The position numbers and the translations under genes are program-made. Shown here in pieces: positions 31,367-39,467 of a DNA stretch of 46,831 bases; position 1 is the stretch's first letter; each line of letters starts with the position of its first letter. The stretch is from positions 1 to 46,831 of the forward strand of contig JAUSIQ010000018.1 of assembly GCA_030647955.1 (NCBI GenBank), given 5' to 3'. The DNA comes from a bacterium (lineage in GTDB: Bacteria > Patescibacteriota > Minisyncoccia > 2-02-FULL-40-12 > IGHO2-12-FULL-4). A model generated the notes under the pieces. It was not told the origin of the DNA. It did no database searches and saw nothing but the letters and a program-made list of their open reading frames with translations.

Positions 31367-31534
31367 GAAGCTCATCCTTAACTCGTCATGTTGCCTCAGG
31401 ATTCTATCCAAACGCCGAGCGTTACCCAGCAATATTATTCCGAGCACAAGACCTGCTCCAACACACAATCCTCCAAATATACAATCCTCCAGCTCCAATT
31501 TCGATTGAAGCTGCGATCTCCCCCGCTGATTCAT
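31352..31534 (-). CDS. Small single-pass membrane protein
   Basis: From the ATG at 31534, which lies five bases after GGAGG, the protein has 60 aa: a short polar start (MNQRGRSQLQSK), one membrane helix (about 19-38, FGGLCVGAGLVLGIILLG) and a basic tail (RRLDRILRQHDELRMSF). It is not recognised. Its stop codon lies in the terminator loop. It is transcribed in the same direction as the DUF4760-like gene and may be its partner. Confidence 0.6.
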   Translation of the reverse strand: MNQRGRSQLQSKLELEDCIFGGLCVGAGLVLGIILLGNARRLDRILRQHDELRMSFKTKG

Positions 31535-31626
31535 ACCGCCTCCAATAAGGCGATAGGACACTCCAGCGGCGGGAAGGACCCGGCGCTGGGCCCTACCGAC
31601 ATGCTCACTTACTATTTACATAGTAT

Positions 31627-31854
31627 CTAAATTTCAGAAAACGTCAAGCCAGACCAGATTCCATGTAGGCTAGTCCTTACTTCAGTCTCACACGCCTGAC
31701 ATCGATGCCCTTCCGGCAACGGCCGCATGACCAATTGATAGAGCTGGACCATTTTTAGAGCCAAATCAAAGGCCCGCTTATCGGAGAGGTCTTCACCGAC
31801 ATGATTTCGATAGATTCTTTTGAACTCTGTAAGCTCCTCAGGAGTTATGTGCAT
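31627..31854 (-). CDS. Small accessory protein with a CxxC pair
   Basis: This 75-aa protein has an N-terminal helical unit TPEELTEFKRIYRNHVGEDL and SDKRAFDLALKMVQLYQLVM, and a C-terminal CQAC pair. Short proteins with this EFKRIY...LSDxxA...LxxLY pattern appear often in accessory regions of candidate-phylum bacteria, as far as I recall; no function is known to me. It lies in the GC-richer segment with other small genes. Confidence 0.6.
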   Translation of the reverse strand: MHITPEELTEFKRIYRNHVGEDLSDKRAFDLALKMVQLYQLVMRPLPEGHRCQACETEVRTSLHGIWSGLTFSEI

Positions 31855-31884
31855 ATGCGGCTAACTTAGAAGAACTGCTGCCGT

Positions 31885-31912
31885 TTGACAAGCCACTCCG
31901 ACTTGTTAAACT
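31885..31912 (+). promoter_or_regulatory. Promoter with leaderless spacing
   Basis: TTGACA (31885-31890), a 16-bp spacer and TAAACT (31907-31912) lie six bases before the ATG at 31919. Confidence 0.65.
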
Positions 31913-31918
31913 AGAACC

Positions 31919-32155
31919 ATGTCCGATCTCACTAAAGAATATTTTGATAAACAGCTAGGCAACCTGGCAACCAAGGCTGATTTGGCGCTGCAGACCCAAG
32001 ACTTAAAGTCATACACCGATGACAAAATCGATGAGCTCGCCGGAATGGTAGAGAGACGCTTCGACGAAGTCGAACGCAAGCTGGATGTGCGGGAGGAAGT
32101 AGATCGGCTCAAGACCCAGATGAAGAAGGTCTGGGATGCTCTACATCTCGGATAG
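31919..32155 (+). CDS. Small coiled-coil protein
   Basis: This 78-aa protein is almost all charged helix with heptad spacing (YFDKQLGNLATKADLALQTQ, then ERRFDEVERKLDVREEVDRL and KTQMKKVWDALHLG). It has no membrane segment and no known motif. It probably forms a homo-oligomeric coiled coil. A good promoter with six-base spacing to the ATG makes the gene credible. Confidence 0.65.
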   Translation: MSDLTKEYFDKQLGNLATKADLALQTQDLKSYTDDKIDELAGMVERRFDEVERKLDVREEVDRLKTQMKKVWDALHLG

Positions 32156-32373
32156 AGAGAGTCTGTTTTGGCTCGAACCTAACGAATCTTCCTTATTTCC
32201 TCAATACAATCTGTGTGTTTCACTCTCCGGTGTCCTTACTCCGTCCTCGTCACAGTGAATTTGCTCGAACCACCATCCGTGGTTATTTTTCAATCTTTTA
32301 GAACGATTATGAAGTCACCTTCGTGATTTGCTCCGCTTAATCCTTGGTGTTAGAACCTGACTTGAAGTAAATA
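32156..32373. other. Intergenic stretch without a recognised gene
   Basis: Between convergent genes about 220 bases show no gene or strong repeat other than the terminator at 32374. Confidence 0.4.
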
Positions 32374-32393
32374 AAAAGACCGATTTCTCGGTC
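32374..32393 (-). terminator. Intrinsic terminator overlapping a stop codon
   Basis: On the minus strand GACCGA-GAAA-TCGGTC is followed by TTTTT; the TGA stop of the gene at 32392-33192 lies in the stem. Confidence 0.82.
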
Positions 32394-33192
32394 AAGGAGT
32401 CCAATGTTCAGAACATTCGGTATATGACATGCCCGAATGAAGGCTAAGAATTTGGTTAATAAATTCTCCAATAGTTTCAGGTAACTGTCGAACCTTATCT
32501 CCTTCTTCCGCATCTCTACCTTCTGCTGATCCGAGTGAACCATCTGGGAGCCAGAACTTGTCACGAAGCCTGCGCAGGGACTTGGTTACCAGAGGAAGGT
32601 CGAGAAGCTTGGTAGGCCCTTCAACTCTTGTAGCAATATCTTCTGTCACTTGCATAACTTCTGCTAACGCTTTGTAGAAAGCTTCCGCTGCTTGCTGCCT
32701 GGTCCACTTTATATCCAGCACCATGCAACCACATGATAGACACTGACCAGGCTTGAGCTGTTGCAGTTGAGTTATGTGCTCGTGGTGACTTTTTGGCACA
32801 GGAAACTGCACAGTAATTTTAGCCCTGAGTTTGGGTAGTAGTACTGCTCCGCTAGATCGCTTCATCCTGTTCTCACAATCAGAACATTGCATTACATGTT
32901 CTTCTATGGCCGTAGTGTATGCCCTTAGATCATCATGACCCCAATCACCACCCTGAATGAGGCTGTGAGGATCGAGTTGGGGAGGAGTGAACGAGACACG
33001 CTCCTCTTCGCGTACGAAACCGTCAGTTCCTTTAATATAGTTAACTAGCGTGCCCTCCCAGATGCCGTCAACTTTCTCGATACAATCCTCAATCCAGAAA
33101 AAATTTTTGCCAATCCATACTGCGGATCTTGGAGTTTTTTCAAAGATTGATTTGACAGACTTAAATCCTAGAAGTGAATTTAGGTGCTTCAC
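32392..33192 (-). CDS. Uncharacterised protein with two CxxC-type metal-binding clusters
   Basis: The likely start is GTG at 33192, four bases after AGGAGGG; the longer frame to 33231 runs into a terminator hairpin. The protein (266 aa) is not recognised. Its middle has HVMQCSDCENRMKRSSG, then PGQCLSCGCMVLDIKW. Four Cys of CSDC and CLSCGC and nearby His could bind zinc. The C-terminal part is helical (QQAAEAFYKALAEVMQVTED) and ends YTECSEHWTP. It may bind nucleic acid or act as a small regulatory protein. It is the last gene of the GC-richer accessory region before the tRNA. Confidence 0.62.
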   Translation of the reverse strand: MKHLNSLLGFKSVKSIFEKTPRSAVWIGKNFFWIEDCIEKVDGIWEGTLVNYIKGTDGFVREEERVSFTPPQLDPHSLIQGGDWGHDDLRAYTTAIEEHVMQCSDCENRMKRSSGAVLLPKLRAKITVQFPVPKSHHEHITQLQQLKPGQCLSCGCMVLDIKWTRQQAAEAFYKALAEVMQVTEDIATRVEGPTKLLDLPLVTKSLRRLRDKFWLPDGSLGSAEGRDAEEGDKVRQLPETIGEFINQILSLHSGMSYTECSEHWTP

Positions 33193-33219
33193 GAACCCTC
33201 CTACAATTAGAACTAAAAA

Positions 33220-33247
33220 ACAAAATACCACTCAAGTGGTATTTTGT
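33220..33247 (-). terminator. Terminator of tRNA-Asn
   Basis: ACAAAATACCACT-CA-AGTGGTATTTTGT, followed by TTTTTT on the minus strand, lies just past the 3-prime end of the tRNA. It has a potential for bidirectional use. Confidence 0.85.
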
Positions 33248-33255
33248 CAATGATG

Positions 33256-33327
33256 CTCCGCGGCTAGGACTCGAACCTAGAACCATCGCGTTAACAGCGC
33301 GCCGCTCTACCATTGAGCTACCGCGGA
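33256..33327 (-). tRNA. tRNA-Asn (GTT)
   Basis: On the minus strand the cloverleaf has acceptor TCCGCGG/CCGCGGA, D-arm GCTC/GAGC, anticodon loop CTGTTAA (anticodon GTT, Asn) and T-arm CTAGG-TTCGAGT-CCTAG. The first anticodon-stem pair is a G-A mismatch. CCA is not encoded. A terminator follows. Confidence 0.95.
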
Positions 33328-33439
33328 ATTTGTTTGGACTTTAGCATTTTACCAGCAATTCCCTATTTATTCAAGTTGCCGACTCCACTCACCTTGATAT
33401 AATTTTTAGCACGGTTATTTAAAAATACAGGAGGAAGTT

Positions 33440-34018
33440 GTGTCCCGATTAGAAGTTATTGCCGGTCCGATGTTTAGTGGAAAGTCCGAAGAAATGATCA
33501 GAAGGCTAGTGCGATCATCTTTTGCTAGAAAGGGTATTTTTACGCTACGGCCCAGGTTAGACGATCGTGTTACCAGAAATATTTTCAACTTAATTAATGA
33601 AAATAACTTCTTAAATTCTTACAAAAATATTCGCTCCGGCTTTCTCGATAATCCCGAAACGTTAAAACGGGCCATCAAAGATTTTGGCCTTCAAGTTTTA
33701 GCGATCGATGAAGCTCAATTCTTCGAACCATGGATCGTTGACATCATCAAAGAAACTTTGGACAGGTTTGCCAGGGATGATTTTCGTATCATCGTCTCTG
33801 GTCTGGATATGAACTTCCTAAAAGAGCCGTTCGGTCCGATGCCAGCCTTGATGGCCATGGCCGATGAAGTAGTGAAGCTCACCGCTATTTGTCATCGTTG
33901 CCGCACCAATCCTGCCAACCTTACTTATAAACTGGGAGACTCTAAACAGAAAGTTGAAGTCGGCGATAGCGAACTTTATCAGGCCCGTTGTCGCCATTGT
34001 CATGCTTTGCCAGATTAA
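33440..34018 (+). CDS. tdk: Thymidine kinase
   Basis: This 192-aa type II thymidine kinase converts thymidine to dTMP with ATP in the salvage pathway. Present are the P-loop GPMFSGKSEEMIRR (residues 9-22), the DEAQFF motif (about 97), the VSGLDMNF segment and the zinc-binding cysteines CHRC and CRHC near the C-terminus. The lasso Tyr-containing region ANLTYKLGD is present. The start is GTG after a strong GGAGG site, with a TATAAT box (33398-33403) upstream. A terminator follows directly. Confidence 0.95.
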   Translation: MSRLEVIAGPMFSGKSEEMIRRLVRSSFARKGIFTLRPRLDDRVTRNIFNLINENNFLNSYKNIRSGFLDNPETLKRAIKDFGLQVLAIDEAQFFEPWIVDIIKETLDRFARDDFRIIVSGLDMNFLKEPFGPMPALMAMADEVVKLTAICHRCRTNPANLTYKLGDSKQKVEVGDSELYQARCRHCHALPD

Positions 34019-34021
34019 CCC

Positions 34022-34043
34022 AAGCACCCCTATGGTGCTTTTT
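34022..34043 (+). terminator. Intrinsic terminator of tdk
   Basis: AAGCACC-CCTAT-GGTGCTT followed by TTT. Confidence 0.88.
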
Positions 34044-34098
34044 CATTCCCTGTGGATTATTTTTTAGAACGATTTGTAGTACAATATTTATATTGAAT

Positions 34099-34198
34099 CC
34101 CGGACGAAATAGCCCTAGCCGGTCCGGAACTCATATCTAAAAATTAACACTATAGCTTATTGCGCATGTATAACTGCGTAGCAGCTATTTCGTACGGG
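34099..34198 (+). promoter_or_regulatory. Structured leader with competing stems before the pilin gene
   Basis: The 15 bases just before the pilin ATG (34184-34198) are a reverse-complement match, at 14 of 15 positions, to 34099-34113. The same upstream arm also forms a local hairpin: CCGGAC (34100-34105) with GTCCGG (34122-34127). A third option pairs ATAGCT (near 34152) with AGCTAT (34183-34188). The alternatives are mutually exclusive and one masks the start codon region, as expected for a riboswitch-, thermometer- or attenuator-like control. A TATATT box (34089-34094) may start the RNA. Confidence 0.5.
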
Positions 34199-34645
34199 AT
34201 GAAGAAACAAAATAGACAACAAGGTTTTACCTTAATCGAAATTTTGGTCGTTATCGGTATTATCGCTATCTTAGCCGCAGTGGTTATTGTTGCTCTTAAT
34301 CCGGCAAGACAATTCGCGCAAGCCCGCAACACCCAACGCACCTCGAATGTTAATACGATCCTAAACGCCACCTGGCAACGCATGATCGATAACCGCGGTA
34401 TTTGGACTATTAGCGGAGGCTGTAGCGTCGCTCTTCCCGCCACTCCTACCATCATCGGATCCGGAGCCGGCAATGTTAATCTTGAACCCTGCTTAGTACC
34501 AACTTATGTTTCTACTTTAGTTGTCGACCCCAATAACGGTACTCTCGCTTCCAGCGGCTACAGTATTTATCGCGATGTGAACGGCCGCATCGTCGTCAAC
34601 GCGCCAATGGCCGAATTAGGCGACACCATCTCCGTCACTCGATAA
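34199..34645 (+). CDS. Type IV pilin/pseudopilin
   Basis: From the ATG at 34199 the precursor has 148 aa: a short basic leader MKKQNRQQG, the prepilin signature GFTLIEILVVIGIIAILAAV with Glu at mature position 5, a hydrophobic helix, then a small globular domain with Cys in GGCSVAL and EPCLVPT that could form a disulfide loop. A prepilin peptidase would cleave after Gly9. It probably belongs to a pilus or secretion-like fibre. Expression may be controlled by the folded leader upstream. The stop codon is embedded in the following terminator. Confidence 0.92.
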   Translation: MKKQNRQQGFTLIEILVVIGIIAILAAVVIVALNPARQFAQARNTQRTSNVNTILNATWQRMIDNRGIWTISGGCSVALPATPTIIGSGAGNVNLEPCLVPTYVSTLVVDPNNGTLASSGYSIYRDVNGRIVVNAPMAELGDTISVTR

Positions 34646-34680
34646 ACAAAAAGACCTCGTACGAGGTCTTTTTGTTTATC
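34641..34680. terminator. Bidirectional terminator between pilin and rpoD
   Basis: A 40-bp perfect palindrome (core GACCTCGTACGAGGTC, with A and T tracts) separates the convergent genes and includes the pilin stop codon. Confidence 0.9.
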
Positions 34681-34681
34681 T

Positions 34682-35896
34682 CTAATACCCTTTTAGTTTA
34701 TCCGCCTTGTGATGCTGGCGAATTTTTTCAAGGGCCTTGGCTTCAATCTGACGAATACGTTCGCGAGTAACGGCGAACACCTTCCCCACTTCTTCCAAAG
34801 TGTGCATGACGCCATCATTTAAACCAAAACGCATTTCAAGAATCTTCTGCTCGCGCGGAGTAAGGTCCTGAATAATTTCCATCAAGTGATCTTTGAGAAT
34901 ACGTCGCGCAGCCGAAACCGACGGTGCAATACTGTCTTCGTCCGGAATGAAGTCGGCGAGCATACTGTCTTCGTCGTCATCTCCCACTGGCGTTTCCAAA
35001 GGAATTGTATCTTGGGAAATTTTAATAATGTGACGGATTTTCTCGATGTCCATGCCCATTTCCACGGCAATTTCTTCCGGCAACGGTTCACGTCCCAAAT
35101 CCTGCACCAAACGACGCACCACCTGCTGGTACTTATTGATCGTTTCTACCATGTGCACCGGAATACGAATAGTGCGGGCTTGGTCGGCTAAGGCTCGGGT
35201 GATGGCCTGACGAATCCACCACGTGGCATAAGTTGAGAATTTGTACCCGCGCTTGTAATAGAAGTTCTCCACCGAGCGCGATAATCCAATATTCCCCTCT
35301 TGAATGTGGTCAAGCAAAGTTAAATTCGCCGAACGGCCAATGTATTTTTTGGCAATCGAAACCACCAAACGCAAGTTCGATAAAATTAATTTCTGCCGAG
35401 CGGCCTCGTCACTTAACAAAATTTTCTTGGCCAGATCCACCTCTTCTTCGGCGCGCAACAACGGGTACTGTCCAATTTCACGCAAATACATCTGCACCGA
35501 GTCCGAAGAAATATCTCCTAACTCTGTTTCCAACTTCTTCTTCTCTTCAAATTCTTTGGCGCGATCCTGTTCGAAAATCTTTCCCGTTTCGATGATGTTG
35601 ATATTGGAAGATTCCAAACGCTCGTAGAGTTGTTCCAACCCCTCGATATCTTTTTCGATATGAGGAAAAGCATGTAAAATTTCCGCCTCCGTGACAAATC
35701 CACGGTGACGGCCTTTGTCGATCAACTTTAAAACGTCATCTTCTTTGATGACTTGTTTAATCGCCTTAGCGGCCTTTCCCGCCCCCTTGGCTTCAGCCTT
35801 TTTCTTCGCCGGTTTCGCTTTTTTAGCCGCATCTACTTTCGGCCGCTTTACCGGCACAGTCTTTTTGGCCTTTTTATTTTTTTTGTTTTTCGCCAT
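34682..35896 (-). CDS. rpoD: RNA polymerase primary sigma factor RpoD
   Basis: This 404-aa protein is the housekeeping sigma-70 factor. It has a Lys/Ala-rich N-terminus (residues 2-45), a region 1.1-like segment ([20 protein letters not shown]), region 1.2 ([20 protein letters not shown]), region 2 ([20 protein letters not shown], which melts and reads the -10 box), region 3 ([20 protein letters not shown]) and region 4 ([23 protein letters not shown] cut here as [20 protein letters not shown], which reads the -35 box). It follows dnaG by 2 bases, a conserved macromolecular-synthesis pairing. Confidence 0.97.
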   Translation of the reverse strand: MAKNKKNKKAKKTVPVKRPKVDAAKKAKPAKKKAEAKGAGKAAKAIKQVIKEDDVLKLIDKGRHRGFVTEAEILHAFPHIEKDIEGLEQLYERLESSNINIIETGKIFEQDRAKEFEEKKKLETELGDISSDSVQMYLREIGQYPLLRAEEEVDLAKKILLSDEAARQKLILSNLRLVVSIAKKYIGRSANLTLLDHIQEGNIGLSRSVENFYYKRGYKFSTYATWWIRQAITRALADQARTIRIPVHMVETINKYQQVVRRLVQDLGREPLPEEIAVEMGMDIEKIRHIIKISQDTIPLETPVGDDDEDSMLADFIPDEDSIAPSVSAARRILKDHLMEIIQDLTPREQKILEMRFGLNDGVMHTLEEVGKVFAVTRERIRQIEAKALEKIRQHHKADKLKGY

Positions 35897-35898
35897 AG

Positions 35899-37698
35899 TT
35901 ATATTTTGATCTGATTAAGACGACTGGCTGTTTCCTGAAACTGTCCCACTAAGCCGGAAACTACCTCTTGATTTTTATTCTTCTCCGCCTGCTTGATGGC
36001 GAATTCCAGGTCAGCGAGTTTAGCATTAATCGTTCTTCGCCAGAGCTGGTTCAGAATCGACATGAACTCAAGCTCTAGGTCATAATCCGTAAACCCTTGC
36101 CACAATTCCTGCGCCTGCAGATAGAGCCGTTCCAGGTACATCGGCGATTGCTCGCCGCCTTCCGGCATCTTCTGCACCATATAATCCATCACTGGACCTT
36201 GTTGCTGTTCGTTAATATAATTTTTAAAAATATTGAAAAAAGAATGCAAAGCTAAAATCTCTATCTCCTTTTCACTCAAAACCGAGGAGACCATTGTGAT
36301 CAACTGCGGCTTAATCATTAATAAAGATACGAGATAATCTTCTAAAACACTTAACTTGGCTGTGGCCAAGAAAGCTTGCTTGTCCTGTAAGGATTTGCCC
36401 GCCTGCATCGCCGGCCCAATGGCCATCTTGTCCATCTGCTCCCAAAGCAAATCGTCTTTTACTTTTAAATGCATGGCTAATTCGGCAATCCAATGAGACT
36501 GCTCAACGCGATTGGGAATACTTTTTAAAATGGGCAAAACTTTTTCGGTGATCATTTTTTTGCCCGTCCCCGTAGCCACGTCGAAAGTTTTCAAAGCATT
36601 TTGCAGATAGAAACCAAAGATCGGTTGCGGAGCTTGCAAACGTTCCTGCCACTTCTCACCGTACTTCTGCACGTAATCCGCCGGATCTTTGCACAACGGA
36701 TCATCGAGACTGACTACCGCCAAATTAAAACTTTGTTGTAAGGCGGAAGCAATTCCTCGCTCCATCGCCTGGCGTCCCGCCGAATCCGCATCAAAACACA
36801 AATCAAGGTTCTGGGTGTAGCGTTTGATGATCTTGAGATGCTGATCAGTCAGAGCCGTTCCCGAAGAAGCCACCACATTGGCTGCTCCGGCTTGGTGCGA
36901 CATAATCACATCCATATTGCCCTCGACGACCACGCAGCGATTATGCTGTTTGATGCTTAACTTGGCCTTCTCGAGACCATATAGAATACGACTCTTGTCG
37001 TAAAGAATCGTCTGTGGAGTGTTCACATACTTGGCCAGTTCATCCGCGGCCTTCTTGCCAAAGATGCGTCCCGTGAAGCCCACGATTTGACCATTAACAT
37101 CGGCGATCGGAAACATCACCCGCGAACGAAAGCGATCATAAATCCCGCCGCGATCTCTCTTGATCGCCATGCCGGAATCAATGATCTCCTGTTCGGTATA
37201 ACCGCGATCCCGCAAAAAGGAAATGAGACTATCCCAAGATTCTGGAGCATAGCCTAAGCGAAAGTTCTTCGCCGTTTCTTCCTGCAAGCCTCGGCCTTGC
37301 AGATAAGACTGTACTTTTTTGCCGGTGTTCGATTCCAACTGCTTTTGAAAAAACTTGGCAGACCACTCGCAAACTTCATAGAGTCGAGTCTTCGAATCCT
37401 GAAAGGTGCGATCAAACTTTTCTAGTTCGATTCCAGCCCGCTTGGCTAAAATCCGTAAGGCCTCCGGAAAATCCACACTCTCTACCTCCTGCACGAAAGC
37501 AAACTGGTCGCCTCCTTTTGAGCAACCAAAACAGTGCCAAATTTGGCGACTGGGTGAGATATAGAAAGAGGGGGTCTTTTCGTTGTGAAAAGGACAGTTG
37601 GCTTTGTAATTGACCCCGGCCTTATGTACCTTCAAATAACTGGAGATAAGTTCGACAATATCCACACGGTCCTTGATTTTTTCGATATTGCCATCCAT
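35899..37698 (-). CDS. dnaG: DNA primase DnaG
   Basis: This 599-aa enzyme makes RNA primers for replication. It has an N-terminal CHC2 zinc ribbon ([11 protein letters not shown], then [10 protein letters not shown], about residues 37-65), a core ([40 protein letters not shown]) and a TOPRIM catalytic domain ([15 protein letters not shown] with the Glu, [16 protein letters not shown] with the Asp pair) near 255-310. The C-terminal helicase-binding part is present but divergent. It is co-transcribed with rpoD. A promoter lies at 37774-37802 on the minus strand. Confidence 0.96.
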   Translation of the reverse strand: MDGNIEKIKDRVDIVELISSYLKVHKAGVNYKANCPFHNEKTPSFYISPSRQIWHCFGCSKGGDQFAFVQEVESVDFPEALRILAKRAGIELEKFDRTFQDSKTRLYEVCEWSAKFFQKQLESNTGKKVQSYLQGRGLQEETAKNFRLGYAPESWDSLISFLRDRGYTEQEIIDSGMAIKRDRGGIYDRFRSRVMFPIADVNGQIVGFTGRIFGKKAADELAKYVNTPQTILYDKSRILYGLEKAKLSIKQHNRCVVVEGNMDVIMSHQAGAANVVASSGTALTDQHLKIIKRYTQNLDLCFDADSAGRQAMERGIASALQQSFNLAVVSLDDPLCKDPADYVQKYGEKWQERLQAPQPIFGFYLQNALKTFDVATGTGKKMITEKVLPILKSIPNRVEQSHWIAELAMHLKVKDDLLWEQMDKMAIGPAMQAGKSLQDKQAFLATAKLSVLEDYLVSLLMIKPQLITMVSSVLSEKEIEILALHSFFNIFKNYINEQQQGPVMDYMVQKMPEGGEQSPMYLERLYLQAQELWQGFTDYDLELEFMSILNQLWRRTINAKLADLEFAIKQAEKNKNQEVVSGLVGQFQETASRLNQIKI

Positions 37699-37773
37699 TC
37701 CAAAATAGAGAAATTTTTACAAATTAGCTTAAAATTAAGCTTAAACAACAGCTTTTAAAGCTGCAGAAATTCC

Positions 37774-37802
37774 ATTATAACACAAGACCTTTTGTAAAAC
37801 AA
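37774..37802 (-). promoter_or_regulatory. Promoter of dnaG-rpoD
   Basis: On the minus strand TTGTTT (37802-37797), a 17-bp spacer and TATAAT (37779-37774) precede a leader of about 68 bases that has a short palindrome (CAGCTTTTAAAGCTG) and AAGCTTAA repeats. Confidence 0.7.
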
Positions 37803-37821
37803 TCATTCGAGGTCTATATTT

Positions 37822-38583
37822 TTACTTGGCCACACCTGCTAATTCCTGGTCGATAATAGCCTTAAAAGTAGCAAAGGGTTGGGCACCGATTACCCTTCTA
37901 CCGTTAACAAACAAAGTTGGTGTGCCACTCACTCCAAGCGCTGATCCAGCCTGTAAGTCTTTACTTACTTCTTCTTTATATTTTCCTGAATCTAAACACT
38001 GATTAAATTGGGCTGTATTTAAATTGGTTTCCTGGGCCCATTTTTTCAATTCCGGAACACCATAGCTCACCGTACCCTGTCCTTGCAAAGCTTGAGCCGA
38101 AAAAATCTTGTCGTGATACTCCCAGAACTTGCCCTGATCATCCGCACACTCCGCGGCTTGAGCCGACGGTTCTGCGGCCGGATGAAAATCCAAAGGAAAA
38201 TCACGAAAAACTAATTTTACCTTTCCAGTATCAATATATTCTTTTTTAATTTGCACATAAGCATCCTCCCAGAATTTGCGGCAAAACGGACATTGAAAAT
38301 CACTGAATTCCACAATCGTCACCGTGGCATTGGGATGGCCCAGAACAGGATCGTCATCCACACTAACATCTGCTTTCCCCTCTTCGTCTCCCTGGACAAT
38401 TTGCGCTCCTTTATTCGTGTCGGCACTGCCTAATTTATCTCGATTAACATACAACAGCGTGCCGGAGACGAGCACCGCCGCGATTAAAATCGCCACGGGC
38501 AAAATTAGCTTATTAATATCTAGGGAAGAAGATCTCTTTTCAGTGGCCGCACTACTGCCTTCAGGGATAATTTCGATGTCCAT
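37822..38583 (-). CDS. Membrane-anchored DsbA-like thioredoxin-fold oxidoreductase
   Basis: This 253-aa protein has a cytoplasmic N-terminus, one membrane helix (about residues 26-46) and an exported DsbA/thioredoxin_4 domain with the active site FQCPFCRKFW (CPFC, about residue 97), the RDFPLDFHPAAEPSAQAAEC segment, and the cis-Pro loop GVSGTPTLFVNG. It should form or shuffle disulfides in exported proteins; it could be recharged or reduced via the CcdA-like protein at 5105. A TTGATT-17-TATACT promoter lies upstream. Confidence 0.93.
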   Translation of the reverse strand: MDIEIIPEGSSAATEKRSSSLDINKLILPVAILIAAVLVSGTLLYVNRDKLGSADTNKGAQIVQGDEEGKADVSVDDDPVLGHPNATVTIVEFSDFQCPFCRKFWEDAYVQIKKEYIDTGKVKLVFRDFPLDFHPAAEPSAQAAECADDQGKFWEYHDKIFSAQALQGQGTVSYGVPELKKWAQETNLNTAQFNQCLDSGKYKEEVSKDLQAGSALGVSGTPTLFVNGRRVIGAQPFATFKAIIDQELAGVAK

Positions 38584-38620
38584 AGAAATAGATAATTAGA
38601 TCAAAATATTATTATCTATC

Positions 38621-38649
38621 AGTATATCTGAAGTAAATTTTAAAATCAA
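38621..38649 (-). promoter_or_regulatory. Promoter of the DsbA-like gene
   Basis: On the minus strand TTGATT (38649-38644), a 17-bp spacer and TATACT (38626-38621) give a start near 38614 and a leader of about 31 bases. Confidence 0.65.
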
Positions 38650-38724
38650 AGAACACAAGGGCAACCTCTCTGAATATGAATTCTATATGAGAGCATAGCG
38701 CAAACTAAATGAGAATATGATGAA

Positions 38725-38752
38725 CCCCGCCCATGTCTAAACATGGGCGGGG
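38725..38752. terminator. GC-rich hairpin after pyrE
   Basis: A 12-bp perfect stem, CCCCGCCCATGT with ACATGGGCGGGG (loop CTAA), lies just past the pyrE stop codon. The T tract is weak, but position and stability fit a terminator. Confidence 0.7.
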
Positions 38753-38757
38753 TGAAC

Positions 38758-39384
38758 CTACTTTTTGCTATTTTTTTCTAGGTATTTTCGCCCATGTCCC
38801 ACTTGGGTATTAATCATTAATCCCAATGCACACATTGGACAATCTTTTTCTTCATACGATTCCAGGGGCAAAATTCCCAGGCTGGAAAATGGCACCCCGA
38901 GAGTTTCGGCATTTACTCTTTGTGCATCTCGATTAACCATCGCGCTCGCCGCCACCACTTTTCCTCCGACTTCCTGTACCGTGGCGATAACTTTTTTTAA
39001 AGATCCGCCCGTAGTGGTTAGGTCTTCTAAAGCCAAAACATTTTTCCCAGCCACAAATAATTCGTGTCCGCGTGTAAACTTTTGCTGATCGTTAATCTTT
39101 TCGGTATATACTCCCAAAACTTTGCGCCCTAGTAACTGCGAGAGGTGATAAGCCGTCCATTGAGATAAAATAATACCCCCAAGAGCGGGGGCCACGACTA
39201 CTTCTATTGGATATTCTCGATTAACTTCCGCCAAAAGCTGACCGATACGAGCCGTTTCTTCCGTATGCGGAAAGAGGGCATCTTTATTAATATAAGTGCG
39301 CAGGTGCCGTCCGGAGGTACCCACAAAATGCCCATCCCCCAATATCGCGCCTACTCTTTTTAAGATCTCGATGACGTCCGTCAT
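38758..39384 (-). CDS. pyrE: Orotate phosphoribosyltransferase
   Basis: This 208-aa enzyme joins orotate with PRPP to give OMP in pyrimidine synthesis. The PRPP-binding signature is VLALEDLTTTGGSLKKVIAT (about residues 115-134), and VVVAPALGGIILSQW lies near 61. The C-terminus has a CPMC pair and ends QVGHGRKYLEK; this extension is common in one branch of PyrE-like proteins. A TATACT box lies eight bases before the ATG. About 50 bases of its coding sequence recur as a fragment at 44230-44284. Confidence 0.92.
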   Translation of the reverse strand: MTDVIEILKRVGAILGDGHFVGTSGRHLRTYINKDALFPHTEETARIGQLLAEVNREYPIEVVVAPALGGIILSQWTAYHLSQLLGRKVLGVYTEKINDQQKFTRGHELFVAGKNVLALEDLTTTGGSLKKVIATVQEVGGKVVAASAMVNRDAQRVNAETLGVPFSSLGILPLESYEEKDCPMCALGLMINTQVGHGRKYLEKNSKK

Positions 39385-39420
39385 TGAGATTTAGTATATC
39401 TTAATGATGACTAAACACCA

Positions 39421-39460
39421 ACTGAACCAAAAACCGCCTAGCGGCGGTTTTTGGTTCAGT
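39421..39460. terminator. Bidirectional terminator-like hairpin
   Basis: An 18-bp perfect stem (39421-39438 with 39443-39460) lies between the giant gene and pyrE, with A and T tracts on both sides of a CCGCC core. Confidence 0.85.
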
Positions 39461-39467
39461 GATCATC

